Assembly (NCBI RefSeq): GCF_000247815.1
Contig: NC_021673.1
Location: forward strand, 111,840,766-111,904,765
Reading direction: 5' to 3'
Source: Ficedula albicollis
Lineage: Eukaryota > Chordata > Aves > Passeriformes > Muscicapidae
DNA: 64,000 nt
Positions 24,711 through 38,263 of the stretch are shown here, piece after piece (the first letter of the stretch is position 1; each line of letters begins with the position of its first letter). The translations under genes and the position numbers were made by a program. The notes under the pieces are model-generated. The model saw only the letters and a list, made by a program, of their open reading frames with translations, searched no databases and was not told the DNA's origin.

Positions 24711-26061
24711 GAATCTGCTTCGATTGGTGAGCAAGAATGATTTATTCCAGAAGTATTTCATGCAGTTCCTTCGTGAACATGAAAAATTTCTTCCGGAAAT
24801 ATTTCTATGCAGTCGGGCAAACAAAGGTCTTTGTTGTTAATGCCAGTTTATTGGGCTATTTAAGACTGATAAGTAGGTTGTATACTAACACTCCTCCCAC
24901 TGTATTCCTCAGGGTAAACTCAACCTCCAAGTTTTCACTAGGAAAGCACACAGATCCACGGCCAGCTTTGTTCTAGCTCACCTGAGGTGCCAGAGCAGGG
25001 CTCAAGGTATATTAGCTGCTCTGTCACCTAATTGCTAAGTGTTGCTCAGTCCTAGGAGGAAAAAAGCTCTACACTGCATGTGCAGAGGGCTAGAAACTCC
25101 GAAGAGAGGACTAGGAAAAATCAGAGAACACTCAGCAAAACACAGAGATGCTTCTCTCAGCAACCAACTTCTGTAAAAGTTAAAGTTCACAGAAATAATA
25201 AGCAATCTAGTTATTTTTGAAAGAATGAGTAACATAGGTAGCAGAATGATCCCTTCAATCAGCAAATAAAAATTCAATGTTTCTACAAATGTAAAAATTA
25301 TGATACTGTAACTTTTTTATTGTATTTTGGATTGTGCTTGTAGTTCACAAGTGTGGATTTTTTTCGCAATATAAACGATGTGGAAGCCCAAATTCTCTGT
25401 GCTTTTCTTGAAAGCAATTGGAATGTGTCTCAAATTGGCAATAAAACATATGAAGAAATGTTTTATTCTCTTTCTGTTGCTAAATAGATAAAGGATGTAA
25501 AAACCAGCTCACAGTTGCAATGTTTTATGTAGCATTCTCACTACTTCATACACTTTTTTATGGTGTAGTCAATACTAATATTAATCATTGAGGTTATACG
25601 CTTATTCTTTAGTACATAGAATAATTTCAATACAATTTTTGTTGTATTAGAGATTAGTGGTCAAAGCTTTTTATATAAACTTGTAAGTAATCAATTAAGC
25701 TTGCATTTACTGCAGGAAATCTGACAGTTTCTTTTATGTTTAGTAATTGCTTCCTTAAAGGTATTCAAAAGATAAACATGTCTGTCAAAAATTGATTTTA
25801 GTGTTTGTCTGGTTACAGTCCAATGGTATTTCAGTCCTTATCTGTTGTTTGATTACTCTTTATTAGCCTTTAAGAACAGTTGTTTCTCAGCTGAGTTTCC
25901 CAGGACAAGGAAACTTCTGAGGCTCAAGGTGCTTTTAGTTCCAGTCATGCTGCTAAAAAAAGATCTTTTCACCCAGTGTGACAGCATGTTCACTACAAAC
26001 TGAAGCCAAAAATGGTGACCACAAATATGGTCAAAGAAGCCTCTCAAGGAGTGACTAAGTT
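24711..26061. other. unassigned AT-rich sequence
   Basis: No gene, RNA or named repeat was recognised. Confidence 0.4.
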
Positions 26062-26946
26062 GAATAGAATAGAATAGAATAGAATAGAATAGAATAGAAT
26101 AGAATAGAATAGAATAGAATAGAATAGAATAGAATAGAATAGAATAGAATAGAATAGAATAGAATAGAATAGAATAGAATAGAATAGAATAGAATAGAAT
26201 AGAATAGAATAGAATAGAATAGAATAGAATAGAATAGAATAGAATAGAATAGAATAGAATAGAATAGAATAGAATAGAATAGAATAGAATAGAATAGAAT
26301 AGAATAGAATAGAATAGAATAGAATAGAATAGAATAGAATAGAATAGAATAGAATAGAATAGAATAGAATAGAATAGAATAGAATAGAATAGAATAGAAT
26401 AGAATAGAATAGAATAGAATAGAATAGAATAGAATAGAATAGAATAGAATAGAATAGAATAGAATAGAATAGAATAGAATAGAATAGAATAGAATAGAAT
26501 AGAATAGAATAGAATAGAATAGAATAGAATAGAATAGAATAGAATAGAATAGAATAGAATAGAATAGAATAGAATAGAATAGAATAGAATAGAATAGAAT
26601 AGAATAGAATAGAATAGAATAGAATAGAATAGAATAGAATAGAATAGAATAGAATAGAATAGAATAGAATAGAATAGAATAGAATAGAATAGAATAGAAT
26701 AGAATAGAATAGAATAGAATAGAATAGAATAGAATAGAATAGAATAGAATAGAATAGAATAGAATAGAATAGAATAGAATAGAATAGAATAGAATAGAAT
26801 AGAATAGAATAGAATAGAATAGAATAGAATAGAATAGAATAGAATAGAATAGAATAGAATAGAATAGAATAGAATAGAATAGAATAGAATAGAATAGAAT
26901 AGAATAGAATAGAATAGAATAGAATAGAATAGAATAGAATAGAATA
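26062..26946. repeat. (GAATA)177 pentanucleotide array
   Basis: The array is 885 bp long, exactly 177 units, with no interruption visible. On the minus strand the unit is TATTC, which has no stop in any frame, so a 331-codon frame (SILFY repeats) appears; it is not a gene. The right edge runs straight into the 3' end of a CR1 fragment, whose own terminal repeat (TTCTATGA type) is the likely seed of the expansion. Confidence 0.97.
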
Positions 26947-27180
26947 TTTCAGTTGGAAGGGACCTACAATGATCATCTGGTCCAGCTGCCTGACCACTTC
27001 AAGACTGATATAAAGTGTGTTGTTAGGGTCATTGTCCAAATTTCTCTAAAACACTGTCAGGTTTGGGACATCAACTACCTCCCAGAAAGTCTATTCAGTG
27101 TTTGACCACCCGCTCAGTAAAGAAATGCTTCCTGACATCCAGTCTGAACCTTCCCTGGTGCAGCTTTGAACATTATCCTA
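26947..27180 (-). mobile_element. CR1 LINE 3' fragment, minus strand
   Basis: The sequence begins TTTCAGTTGGAAGGGACCTA and continues through GATCATCTGGTCCA, CTGCCTGACCACTTCA, GTTTGACCACCC, AAGAAATGCTTCCTGACATC and CAGTCTGAACCTTCCCTGG. This is the antisense of a CR1 3' UTR plus the very end of ORF2. The subfamily differs from the CR1 at 299-1598 (different 3' UTR wording). Only about 235 bp remain, typical of severe 5' truncation. Confidence 0.9.
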
Positions 27181-29045
27181 CAAGATCATAAACTCTTAAA
27201 TATGTATATATGTTCAATATTTCATTTCATTATGGTCAACAAAGATAGTTTATTCCCATCCAAGAAATTACTCTTAAGAAATACTTAATTACATGTAAGA
27301 TTTGGGTAACACATTTTATATGAACAATACTGACTATTTTTGACCTTACTTTTAGTATTCCTAATTCCTAATTCCTCAGGAGAAAGCATAATGAACAATT
27401 CTGAGCCAACCAGGAGCACTGTTCTGCACACCTACTTTGTAATCATGATCATGTTGTATGTCATTGGTGATACTAATCTTTCATGCAAGAAATGCTTTCA
27501 AGAATAAAAAGGAAATTGTCTCCAGAAAAATTTAACTCTGTTTGCAGCACTCCAAAATATTTTGACAGAAAAAACCTCTAGAATAAAGAACTGTAGATTA
27601 GGTAGTCATCTTTTCTTACAGAAAGTGTGCAGAAAATAATTACAGTCATAGACACTTGCAATATGAGATATATAATTTCTGCTTCTCACTTTATAAATGA
27701 CTCTACAAGGAAAGACAGAGGAGAGAGTAATGGTGCAGAGAGTGACTACTTAATGGCACGTTCAGTGAACAACTGTAAGCACAGTGGGCCTTGTTTCCTA
27801 ATTGTTTGCTCTTTTTTTCATCTGCATAATACTGTTGATCTTTTTGAAATAGGCCTTGGTAACACTGATGGTAATGATACGAGCTGAGAAACAAGTGTAC
27901 TCACTCTCCTTTAAAAATATTAATATGCATGATGGAACACTGGATTGCATGCCAGTTAAGGAGAAAGTAGCTTGTCAAGACTATTTTTTGTGTGTTTTCT
28001 CGGACTGTGTTATTCAGTCAAACATAAGCAACAGGCAGTATCTTGTTCTATACTTAAAGTCTGTATGCCATAAGCCTCTGAAAAATCTCTGAAGTTCCCT
28101 AAAGCTTGCTATTTACCATATTTACACCATATCAAACTACATGAAACCTGAAGAAGACAACTTGTCCTTTTCACTGTTTATGTTTTCCTTGTGTGTGTAA
28201 TACTTTTATATAACCATTCCCCCAAAGATCACACAAAATCCAGCTTAGATCTGAAACACTTGTTGTCCTTTGTGCAGCTAAAAGAAATCCAGGACAAATG
28301 ATTTAATGATCCAAATCTACCTCCAGGCAGGTTGCTGACCTTTATTTTTTCTTTTTTTTCTTAAAAAATCCAAATGAAAACAATATTATGTTTAAACAGT
28401 AAGTGTATTCCACCTTCAGAAAACTATAAAGACGCATTGCACTTCCAAACAAGGCTAATAAGTACTGAAAAAACAAGGAATGCTCTGATCCCTGTGTAGT
28501 GGAATGCTATGAAACCCAAGCTGCAACATGTATGCTGTTGTATAAATGCTAGCAGCAATTTATTAACATGATTTCCACATATGGACTCCCACATTCAAGT
28601 CACATCAACAGATGCAAACCCAAAGTACACACTGAAGTTTACTACTAGAAAATTTCTATCTGTGGAAACAAATTCTTTTTCGTGTCACAACAGTAAGTGT
28701 GGCTTTAATATTATTTAACAATACATGCAGTTTTAAAATTTTGGAAAAGGCAATAATTTGACCCAAGTTATGTAAAAAAAAAAAATCCTTAGTTTTACAA
28801 ATAAGAGATGGAAAATGGCTATCTGAGCAACAAATATGCAGAATAGACTCCAATTTTTTGAGGATCATGAGCTGAATTGGGTCCAAGGCTTTCAACTACT
28901 GGAGAAAAACAGACTGTAGGAACAATAAAATTATCATTATCTCTTGAGATATAAACAGAAGCACTGTTTTTAAGACATAAACCCCAATTTTCTGACTTCC
29001 TAATCTCTGATAAGACTGTGAGATGTTTGTAAGATGCCTACATGA
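27181..29045. other. unassigned AT-rich sequence
   Basis: No gene or named repeat was recognised. Confidence 0.4.
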
Positions 29046-29240
29046 GAGATACAAGATTGATCAAAGGCCTGGGAAACTTGGCCTGTGATAACAGCCTGAC
29101 AGAATTTGTGTTGCTCAGTCCAAAGAAGAGGAGACCTGGAGGAGGAACTTGTTCAAAACTTCTGCAGGAAGAGCAGAGTAGAAAAGGAGGAAGGTAATTT
29201 CAGGACAAGTGAAACTGTGAGAAGATCCATGGGAGTGTCT
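29046..29240 (+). mobile_element. old CR1 ORF2 C-terminal scrap
   Basis: One plus-strand frame from about 29055 reads RLIKGLGNLACDNSL then TEFVLLSPKKRRPG. This parallels the CR1 ORF2 C-terminal pattern in which IRGLE..L is followed by an E.L..L.LFSLEKRRLRGD-type segment. The match is diverged and no 3' end with terminal repeats is visible. It was assigned by protein pattern, not by alignment. Confidence 0.5.
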
Positions 29241-32200
29241 CTACACAAAGGCAAAGTGGTCTGAGACAAAACAGAGACATTTTTTATGTGTAGGTATCTC
29301 CCAGCCCCTCAACATGGGCAATGTGCCTGCCCAGCTTTTTTTCCCTACCTTTACCTTGCTGGACCATCCCACCTATCCCTCCCTAACTGTCAGAGAGGTG
29401 GAGCTCTCTGGCCCCACTTGACATGGGAACTACTTCTAGTCACTTTTCCTTGCCTTGTGCTTTGCTCAGCCAGGCAACAAAATTATCTCTTGGTTTTGGA
29501 GAAGAAAAAAATGTGCACAAAATATTTCTTCCTATTAAAAGATACTAGAAAGAAATTAGTTATTATTCCACAGGTTTTACTGCTGGTTGGATTCCTCTTC
29601 AATCATTAAAAAGAGTAAGAACAATGTTGTTATGCCTGAGGTGCAGTACTGTCTCAACAGAAGTTGCAGTCAAATGATAAAGGAAGAGACAGTATTTGAA
29701 AACTTACACTATAACACATTTGTTTCAGATTCAGAAGGGGAAATATTTGAAGGTGAGGCTGCATTTGTGTACTTACACTATTAAGGCTCTTCCCTTTCTC
29801 TTGAAAGGAATTGTCCTGTATCTGTCTCAGGTTTCTCTCAAGACGAAGCAGTTGATGCCTGATAGCATCCTTCCTTTTCTGGATCCAGGAAAATTCCTAC
29901 TGAAGTAACAAGGAAAAAAACCCTCTGACTTGAGCATGAAATTAAATTGGGCATTCTTGGATTTGTGGTGTAGTCTCGGACAAGACATAAACCCTCTGTC
30001 CCATAATTAAGTTAACTGCATGCTGCCTTTCAATACTCAAGCCAAGCCATTAGTGCATTTGGAGTGTGCAGTTCTTTTATGCTGCACTTCAAGCAATTCA
30101 AAGCAAAGCTTTATTTTAGGTAACTACACATAATTATAAAGCTATGATCATCAGATGTTAGAAGTACATAAGATCTGTAGGGTACCCAAGGATATTCCAG
30201 ACCTGTTAGGGTTTTTTACTATATTATCTGGAAAATGGAGAATATATGATAGGGACTGGCCAAAAAAACAATAATAATAATTTTCATTATATTTGCATTT
30301 TTTCCTTTATAATAACTTTAAAATTTATCATACATGGATGCCATAATACTGCTTTACATTAAATGTTTAAAAACTGAAAGTAAGAAAAGATTAATTCTAC
30401 CTTTCATGAAAGAAAAATACCTTTCTTAAGCTAAAAGCCCTTTCTTCTGACATTCACTAAGTTTTAGACAGGGAAGCTCCAATTTCTAAGAAGATTTAGG
30501 GGGAAAATAAGTAATTATATATTTGTATATGTATATATATCCACAATTTTTATTTCAGTTGAAAAACAATTTAAAGTACAGGGAAAGAATTGGGACAATA
30601 GTTTCTTACAAACCCAAGCTGAAGCTATATCCTGTGAAGATCTTATTTATCAGTTCAAATAGAATCAGGCTTAATGACCAAAAAATATCTAATTGTTTTT
30701 ACAATGTGGACCAGGTCTGCTTGGTTATGAGGATGGGAGAAAATTGGTTAAGGAAATGTTTAATCCTTGTTCCCAGGCCCCCAAGGCAAGTATCATAACC
30801 AATCCCTGAAATTTAGGCAATGTGGGGAATTGTCAGAGACTCCTCTGACTAAATTAATGTTTACTGCAGCAACACAAACACATGAGCTTGGGCTCTTTCA
30901 TAGTCAGCAGAGATCTGGCCAACAGCTGATGAATATATCTCATCCTAAACTCAGTCCCTACATTTGGCCAGATTAATATTTCTCTATGTGGCATTGATTG
31001 TATTTATTCTACTTTGACCAACTACAGATGGTGTCCAGTTGACTCTGGGTTACCTGTGTGGCTAGCTCAGATCTACACCTCAGACATCAAAAGTTACACA
31101 AATGAATATTGGTCTCTTGATACTGTGAGCAGGTTTTTTTGTAAGGTTCACTCTAAAATAGAACAGAACTAATACCTGAGCAAGAGCAAGGCACAGTTTA
31201 AAATAGACAACTGATTAGGTTCTTTCTTGAAATGGGAAATACTTTGGAAAAAATCTTTGTTCTTAATAATTCAAAACAAGGAATAAAATCAGCATATTTT
31301 ACATTCTATCAAAGTCTTCTGACTGTAGGGCTACCATAGTTACTATTCTGATGTGAATGACCCTTAAAAAAATTTTAAGGATCCCCTTTTCATTCCAGTG
31401 CAGTACAGGACTCATTCAAAAAGCTCTAATAGTACAAACGGATGAAAAAAATATGTCTTGCACATGTCATTTCCACACCATTTTTTTGCTCCAGTGTGTT
31501 CCTCCAAGGTATAATTGAACACCTAACCCTTTTGATCCCTCTGATAGAATATATACACAGAGTGGGACTAATCTAAGGGGGGTTTTGATTGACTGTAATT
31601 TGCACATCCTTGTAGCTTTTTGCTGTCTGCTTAACATGGCACACCCTTAACCAGTCCCTTGGCACTAATTAAGCCAGCTTTAGATTGCCCTAGAATTTCT
31701 TACCCTTAGACAACAAAGGATAAATTCAGAGATGGACTATCAGTTGAACAGGGAATTCAGTGGGGGTATAAGATGGTTTACATGCCTGGCAAATTACCTG
31801 AGATTACCACCAGAATTATTTCATTTTACAACTGCAGCTATATTAAATTTACAGAAAATTTAATTCCTGAAGGTGGCAGCATCCTGGCTAAACCTATATA
31901 CAGCCTTCAATGCATGCAAAACCCTGGAACATGACCATGAAATTATAAGTGTTATTTTAACAGTAGTGCCACATGTGACCTTTTAACACATATAACTGGG
32001 AGCATGCTCTGTGCTAGAAGTTGGTTCAAGTATTTTCCATGTTTTTATCTTCAGTTGTAAAATTTAAAAAGAACATTTTTTTTCCCTTAGAAGTCTTTCA
32101 GCTTTTCATGTTACTGGTTTTCATTAACTACTGTAAGCGTTGCATACAAGAAATTATGGATTTGGAATATTTTTGCCTGATTCTTTTTTTTTTTGCAAAG

Positions 32201-32982
32201 ATTATTTTACGTAACAAAGGCACTTTAAAAAGAGCCACAACACATAAGTTTTGTCTTCTCCACACACTTTAAAACTCTCTTCATGATGTGAAATGAACGC
32301 TTTTAGGGAGTCTTTATTTGTCTGCAAGGGGCTTTTGTTTATGGTTACTGATTTTTTCCCTTCACTTTATTCCTTGTAGTTACTACCCATGTCTGTGTAG
32401 ATTGACTGGTTATAGACAAAGAAGGGATAAGGGTTTCATCCACCTGTGTCCCTATGCATTTTTACATAAGCAAATTTTTTAAAACTGCATTTGATAACAA
32501 ACACTTGAGATCATACTGAAATCAGGGGGAAAAGGTTCCATTAAACTTAAATATCAAGAGATAAACCTTTTCTTTGGCTAGATTAATATCAGAAAAAGCT
32601 GAGAAGAGTTACAGATGGCTGTTGCAAAGTCCCTGGGACAGCCAGAGATAATTTCACTCTATCCCCAGAGGAAGACAAGCTTTACTTCATCCTCATCTGC
32701 TCAGAAAAAACAGACTTTTCAGAGAGGGTGAGTCCAGGCTTTCACACTTGGGTAAGCAGGGCAAACCACCCCATGCAGGATGGCATTGCTATGGCACGGT
32801 AAAGCAATATGTAGGCACATTCCCTTGTGCTTCCTCCTGGAAGAATTTACATCATTCCTTAGTAACAGCTACACCTAAATGTTGCAAACTACCCCCTAGT
32901 TCTTCTTGGCCACTTTCTGGTATGCAAAGAATATTTTCCAGTCTGACAGGCCCTTCCCTCTGCCTTAGCACAGGCTTTAGGT
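29241..32982. other. unassigned AT-rich sequence
   Basis: The stretch includes a short TATATG-rich tract at about 30518-30542. No gene or named repeat was recognised. Confidence 0.4.
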
Positions 32983-33053
32983 TGTCAGGTTCCTGGAGCA
33001 GAAGTCTTCAGACCAGGGTTCTGTATTTGGGTTTCTGCTCCAGGAACCTGACA
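32983..33053. repeat. perfect 21-bp inverted repeat with 29-nt spacer
   Basis: The left arm 32983-33003 (starting TGTCAGGTTCCTGG) is the exact reverse complement of 33033-33053. The stem continues by wobble and one more G-C pair outward. A transcript from either strand could fold into a stable hairpin. It resembles the small foldback left by a template-switch mutation. Confidence 0.9.
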
Positions 33054-35831
33054 GCTGAAGAGAGTGTCCTGGATTCCCTGTACCTCTCCCAGTGTGCTGC
33101 TCTCTCAGAGGCACCAGCAGACATCCAGCTCCATAAAGCACATACTATTTAACTAGGAAAAAAAATCACTTAGGAGAAAACATCTCAAAAAAATGCTGAA
33201 ATAGTATGAATAGTACTTAACTTACCTGCTTGTCACGTTTCTTTTTCCTCATCAAAATCCTTTTGAGGGTTTGTCTCAGCCTTGCTCAGTCTTACATCTC
33301 TCAGTGATGAGATGGGTAAAATGCCTTTTCTGTCATGTCAGAACAGAGATTCACCACATTTTCAGCTTCTCCATCTTCTTACACTTCCCAAACCTGACCA
33401 AACTAGTCTAAGCTAGTCCTACAGGGCAATACTTCAAAAGGGTTTTTTTCTGCTTTATTTTAGTATTGCAATTTTTCCTCATTATTTTTAGTTCCTACTG
33501 CAAACATTCCTTGTGTTAACAGATAAGTCAGGAAGACTTTAACCATAAGCTCTGTAAAAATGTGTATATAACCTCAGTAAAGTCAGGAGAGTTGCTATTG
33601 AATGTGCTCTGCTTTTATAACATCTGCAATATTAGCACAGATGAAATGACACTAGTGCTGGCAGCCTGCTATTTGTGCTGGATGTTTCTGATGCAGGGTT
33701 CCACTCAAAAAAAAATTTTTATCAGTTCTCTCTGGCAAAAATGCAACTGTCGGAGATCCACTACATTACCCCTGGCCCCAGCCAAGGCAGAATTAGCTCA
33801 TCCCTCGTGTGGTTGCACGACTGCCAGTATTATACCTGTGGTTTTGTTTTCACCTTGGCCACTTTGCCCTCCAGACGTGCTTGGAGACTGAGATATGAAG
33901 ACAACATGTCGGAATGAGTAGCAAAAAAACCTGAAGTAGCTGAGAGGCATTACCTCAGCTGATGGCAAGTGTTTCTGGCCTGCTATTGTTAGTAACCATC
34001 CAGATAAAAATAATTATTTCAAGGAGAAATATTATATATAACAAAGAGCAAAATTAAACTGAGTAGAAATGAGGCCTGTGACTTCCTTCTGTTTCTGAAA
34101 TAAGCTTAGACTTGTAGAAGAGCCCTGAGCATAGCAGCGAGTATAAACTGGGCTGTGCCCAGACACAGCAGGGTCAATCACTAGAACAAAATCCTTCCCC
34201 TGAACCCTTCTGCAGGGGCAGCTTGTCTGTGTCCTGCATCTGTGTCCACCCATGTCTCGTGGCTGTCACACAAAGAAGGAGGGAAGCAGCACTTTAATTC
34301 TCCTTCCACTCCTTTCTCACTAAAGAGCAATGCTTTCAGATGTCTGTTTTCTCTCTACCTTGAGCTTTTACCGAGACTATGAGTAGATAAGCCATGAATA
34401 CTTTACAGACCATTCAGATCTAGCTGAGTGATACAAAAGTTCATCTTTTACACACAAAAGTTAGTTGCTTAAAAGCCTTTCCAACAATTTATTTAAATCT
34501 TTTTATTTTAAAATTAATTTAAAGTTTCATTTGTTTCACTTGCCAGATGAAGCTATGCCACTGTACATGGCTGGGCTGGAGGTAGTTTTCTTCATGGTGG
34601 CTGATATGGGGCTGTGTTTTGGATTTGTGCTCATCATATTTTGATGAGTGGAATTCAATCTGATTTATTGGAAAAAAAAGTCACCACAGTTGCACAATGA
34701 AGCTTTTCCAGCATTCACAGGTTAAAAGATGTCCAAGGCTATTTTAAAAAATGGTAAATAGAAATGTACATGATCTCTTAGTCACAAATAGAAAGCTTTA
34801 ACTTTTACACCTGGTTACTGCATTTACAAAAAATATTCAAAATATTTTTTCTGATAGTGTGAAAGCAGCTGGAATTCATTACAGAGATTTTTTCCTGTTA
34901 AAATTATAAATGACACTTTATGAGAAAAGATACTACAAATATAATGTAACCTTCACATAAAAAATATTTCTAATGCAGGTACTTGTATGATGTAACACAC
35001 ATAAACAGATATTGTCAATTTGTAAATATTTCCTTTTATTAATCTAGAAGTAACAAGGTGTACTGCATATTTATTTCTGTGTTCAAAAGCATACCTGTTT
35101 TTCTACTACTACGGACTTAGAGAAAACCTCCATAGGAAGTGCTTCAGCTGTATCTGAATCTCCAGTATTAAATACATATTAGGCTTTCATGGGAACTGAG
35201 AGCTTCAGAAAATGGCTTTTAAATCAGAATGACTTGGCTTGGGAGTTTACACTGGCTCCCATCCAAGCAGAAATATCCAAAAGAGCAAATTACACCTCCA
35301 CACCCAGTTAGAAAGTCTTCAGGTATTAAGTTGTTTGCTAAGTAGAGTCGTTGCGTTAGTAATTTTAGCTGTGTTTGTTCTTTGTGGAAGGCAACAGGCT
35401 CTTCCAGATAGTTTCAAAACATGGCAGGGCAAAACTTGATCTTATTAAAACTAAGTTTCTACAAGAACTGTTGTTTCTCTCTTCACAGGCTTCCTCTGCT
35501 CTTCTCAGCCAAACTTCTTGCTAGTGCATCTTTCTCTGCAAATTTTTTTTTTTTTTACAAGCCTTTGTTTCAGAAACTACCTTAAAAGCCTTGGCTTTAG
35601 GGGAAACAAGCAAAATCACAATTTTCACAGCAGGCTCATTTGTTTGTCTTTTTAGCCTTGTTATTTTACATTTCCCACAAATGGAAGAAAAATTGTACCT
35701 CTCTCTTGCAGAAAAGTCCTGCTACTTTTTTTTTTTTTTAATTCAAAATTACAAGGTAAATAAACCTGATAAATATTTTTTAAGCTTCCTTAGACTTCTA
35801 AATAGAATGTATTACTTAAAGCTATAGCTCA
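33054..35831. other. unassigned sequence
   Basis: No gene, RNA or named repeat was recognised. Frames at 33562-33917 lack domains. Confidence 0.4.
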
Positions 35832-35961
35832 GTTCTTATCAATGAATACCTTATTATAGAAGTATGCTAAGAATTTATTTTCTGAATATCTTTGTCGTTC
35901 TTATCAATGAATACCTTATTATAGAAGTATGCTAAGAATTTATTTTCTAAATATCTTTGTC
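35832..35961. repeat. tandem duplication, 65-bp unit x2
   Basis: Copies 35832-35896 and 35897-35961 begin GTTCTTATCAATGAATACC. I see one difference (CTGAATATC versus CTAAATATC). Confidence 0.95.
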
Positions 35962-38131
35962 TTCAGAAAGCAAGGGTGACTTAATGATTACATTAATAAA
36001 AATTTGTTTCACTTGGCCTTTTGCTGTTGTAATTTCTTTTGAAACTGTCATCTTTCCTCTGCATCAGCAATGAAAAATCCCAGCTAGTTTCAGTGAAGGG
36101 CAAGACTTATTCTAACTCGCAGAGGAGTGACTGGAGGTAGAGTTCAGTTCAAAGGCTGTTATATATGCAACCTACAAGCCCAACTTGTTCCTCTGGCTGC
36201 ATGGGACTCCTTGCAGGAGGAGGAAAGGCAGGATTGTGTTTTGCAGAGGGAAACAGTGCTTTAACTCTTACCATATGAAACCACAAGGCAGCCCAAAGGA
36301 AGTCTGCTGTGCAGTGCCTGGTGAAGATAACCTTCCCAACAGAGGACTCCAGTGCAATGCCATGCCCTCAGCCACCTCTGTGTCTTCAGGGTGTCTGCAG
36401 ACTACTGACATAACCTTGTGAGAGATGGAGCTGTGGCAACCAGACCTGCAGGAATTGCAGGCACAACTCTCAAACTTCCTCTGCCTTGCATACTGCTGCA
36501 GAATTGCTGTGCAGGCTCCTTTCCCCTCACCAAGGAGCTCGGCTGTCCCTCAGGCTCAGTGATTACTGCTGACACTGGCCAGGGCGGTTTGCATTATGCC
36601 AGCTCTCAGGGGTGATTCATCCTTCTCTTGTCCATGTCTCAAAGCATTCTCAAAATCAGCATATTTCAACTCACATACGGTTTTTAAGCCTGAAAACTTT
36701 CAGCTGCCATTGCTGTGGCTCGTACGGTTAATTTAAGTTTAAGAGGCATGAATGCCTCCTTGTTGGCTGAATTTGTAATCTGCAAATGACAGGATAGGTT
36801 TTCTTTTGCCTTCTCAGACCTCTGTGGAATTTCTTGTAAATTCAGCTGCAGCATAGACACCAGAGCTTGTTTTGCAAGATATGCAGAAGAGGGCTGGTAG
36901 CATAACTAAACACAGCAGGAGCCTTGAGGCTTCTTTCCAGCCAGCTGTCAAAGCTTTGAAACTATCGTGTGTTTAAGGCACTGAAAGGATGGTGGAGCAT
37001 GAGCCTGATGGAATGCATGGTATTCATTTATCTCTGGAAGTTTACATGTCCTGAGTGATGAATTAGAGCTATAAAGTGATGAAGTGAAGATGAAAGAAGC
37101 TGCAAAGGAGTAAGAGCTTCTGCAGTTATAAAAACGTCTTGAAAACTTGTGTTCACCAAGCAAAACTTTTTTTTTGAAAATATTTTAAGGGAGGAACAAT
37201 TGATCTTATACCTGACCAGATTGCACCCTGATGGTGTCTGACTCCAGTATGAGCTCCAACAACTGCTCTAGAAAAGGAAAATATTTTCTTCATGGATAGT
37301 GTGAGCTCTGAAGCTGAATCATGAGTAGATGTCTGACCCTGTGTCATAGGGGAAGGGTAACAGGAGAGGGACTGAGCCAGAAGTACACCCTAACCACAGA
37401 ATCTTCTGCTTTTTTAGGCATCAGCTGTAGCTCTGTGCTAAGTGTCCACAAAGTTTTGCAGATGACTAGGCAACCAATTTGCAGTTAATATTGTATGTAG
37501 TCAGCCTGTACTACAAACTTCTTAAGAGTTAAGATACATTTGTGCATTTACTTTGAATTTAGCCAAAGTGGCAATCTGATGCTGCAAGGTAATTGCAAAA
37601 GCTGCTGAAGAATTCATTTTAGCATCCAGAAAATAAAGTTTAGAAGTAGATCTGCCATGCAGCTCACTTGAGTCATACAACATTGTTTCTGTAGTCGCAC
37701 CATGTGGAATAACTTCTTCAGGTGGAGAAATACATGTACAGTGTATTTCTTCAAAGGGATGGAAAGCCAACTCACTGTAGGTCTTCAGCTGATGCTCTGT
37801 CTTGTTGAATGTCATCACCCTGTGCTCCCTCTGTAGTCACTGGGAGGAGATAAGTATGTCCAGAAAGTAATTGAGAATTTGGACGCTCTGATTCATCACT
37901 ACAGGAGACTTCCTCTCCAGTGGCTGCCCAGGGAGGTAGTGCTCTTACTTGCTTTACTCAAGTTAAGTGATTAAAGTTAAATATGCTAAAGGGTTCTCCA
38001 GAGTAGCCAGGAAGATCCCAACATTTTTTTTCCATCTTCATTTCCTTTTCTGCCCTGGAAAGCAAGTTACACAGAATTTGTATTTAAAATATGTGCATTC
38101 CCTTCTGCAAATGAGAAAGGCATATCTAGAC
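35962..38131. other. unassigned sequence
   Basis: No gene or named repeat was recognised. The part at 36180-36620 is richer in G+C and has two open frames of under 80 codons without recognisable features. Confidence 0.35.
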
Positions 38132-38263
38132 CATCACAATATCTTTTTCTCACAGAAATAATCAGGTTTGTTTTACCTATTGCTATCCCAAACTGCACAT
38201 CACAATATCTTTTTCTCACAGAAATAATCGGGTTTGTTTTACCTATTGCTATCCCCAACTGCG
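38132..38263. repeat. tandem duplication, 66-bp unit x2
   Basis: Copies 38132-38197 and 38198-38263 begin CATCACAATATCTTTTTCTC. There are two or three mismatches (ATCAGGTTTG versus ATCGGGTTTG, ATCCCAAACTG versus ATCCCCAACTG). Confidence 0.95.

Noticed and set aside
26044..27039. 331-codon minus-strand frame
   Set aside because: It is the (TATTC)n array read in a frame without stops, giving SILFY repeats.
32748..33152. 134-codon plus-strand frame
   Set aside because: No domain, and it runs through the perfect inverted repeat at 32983-33053.
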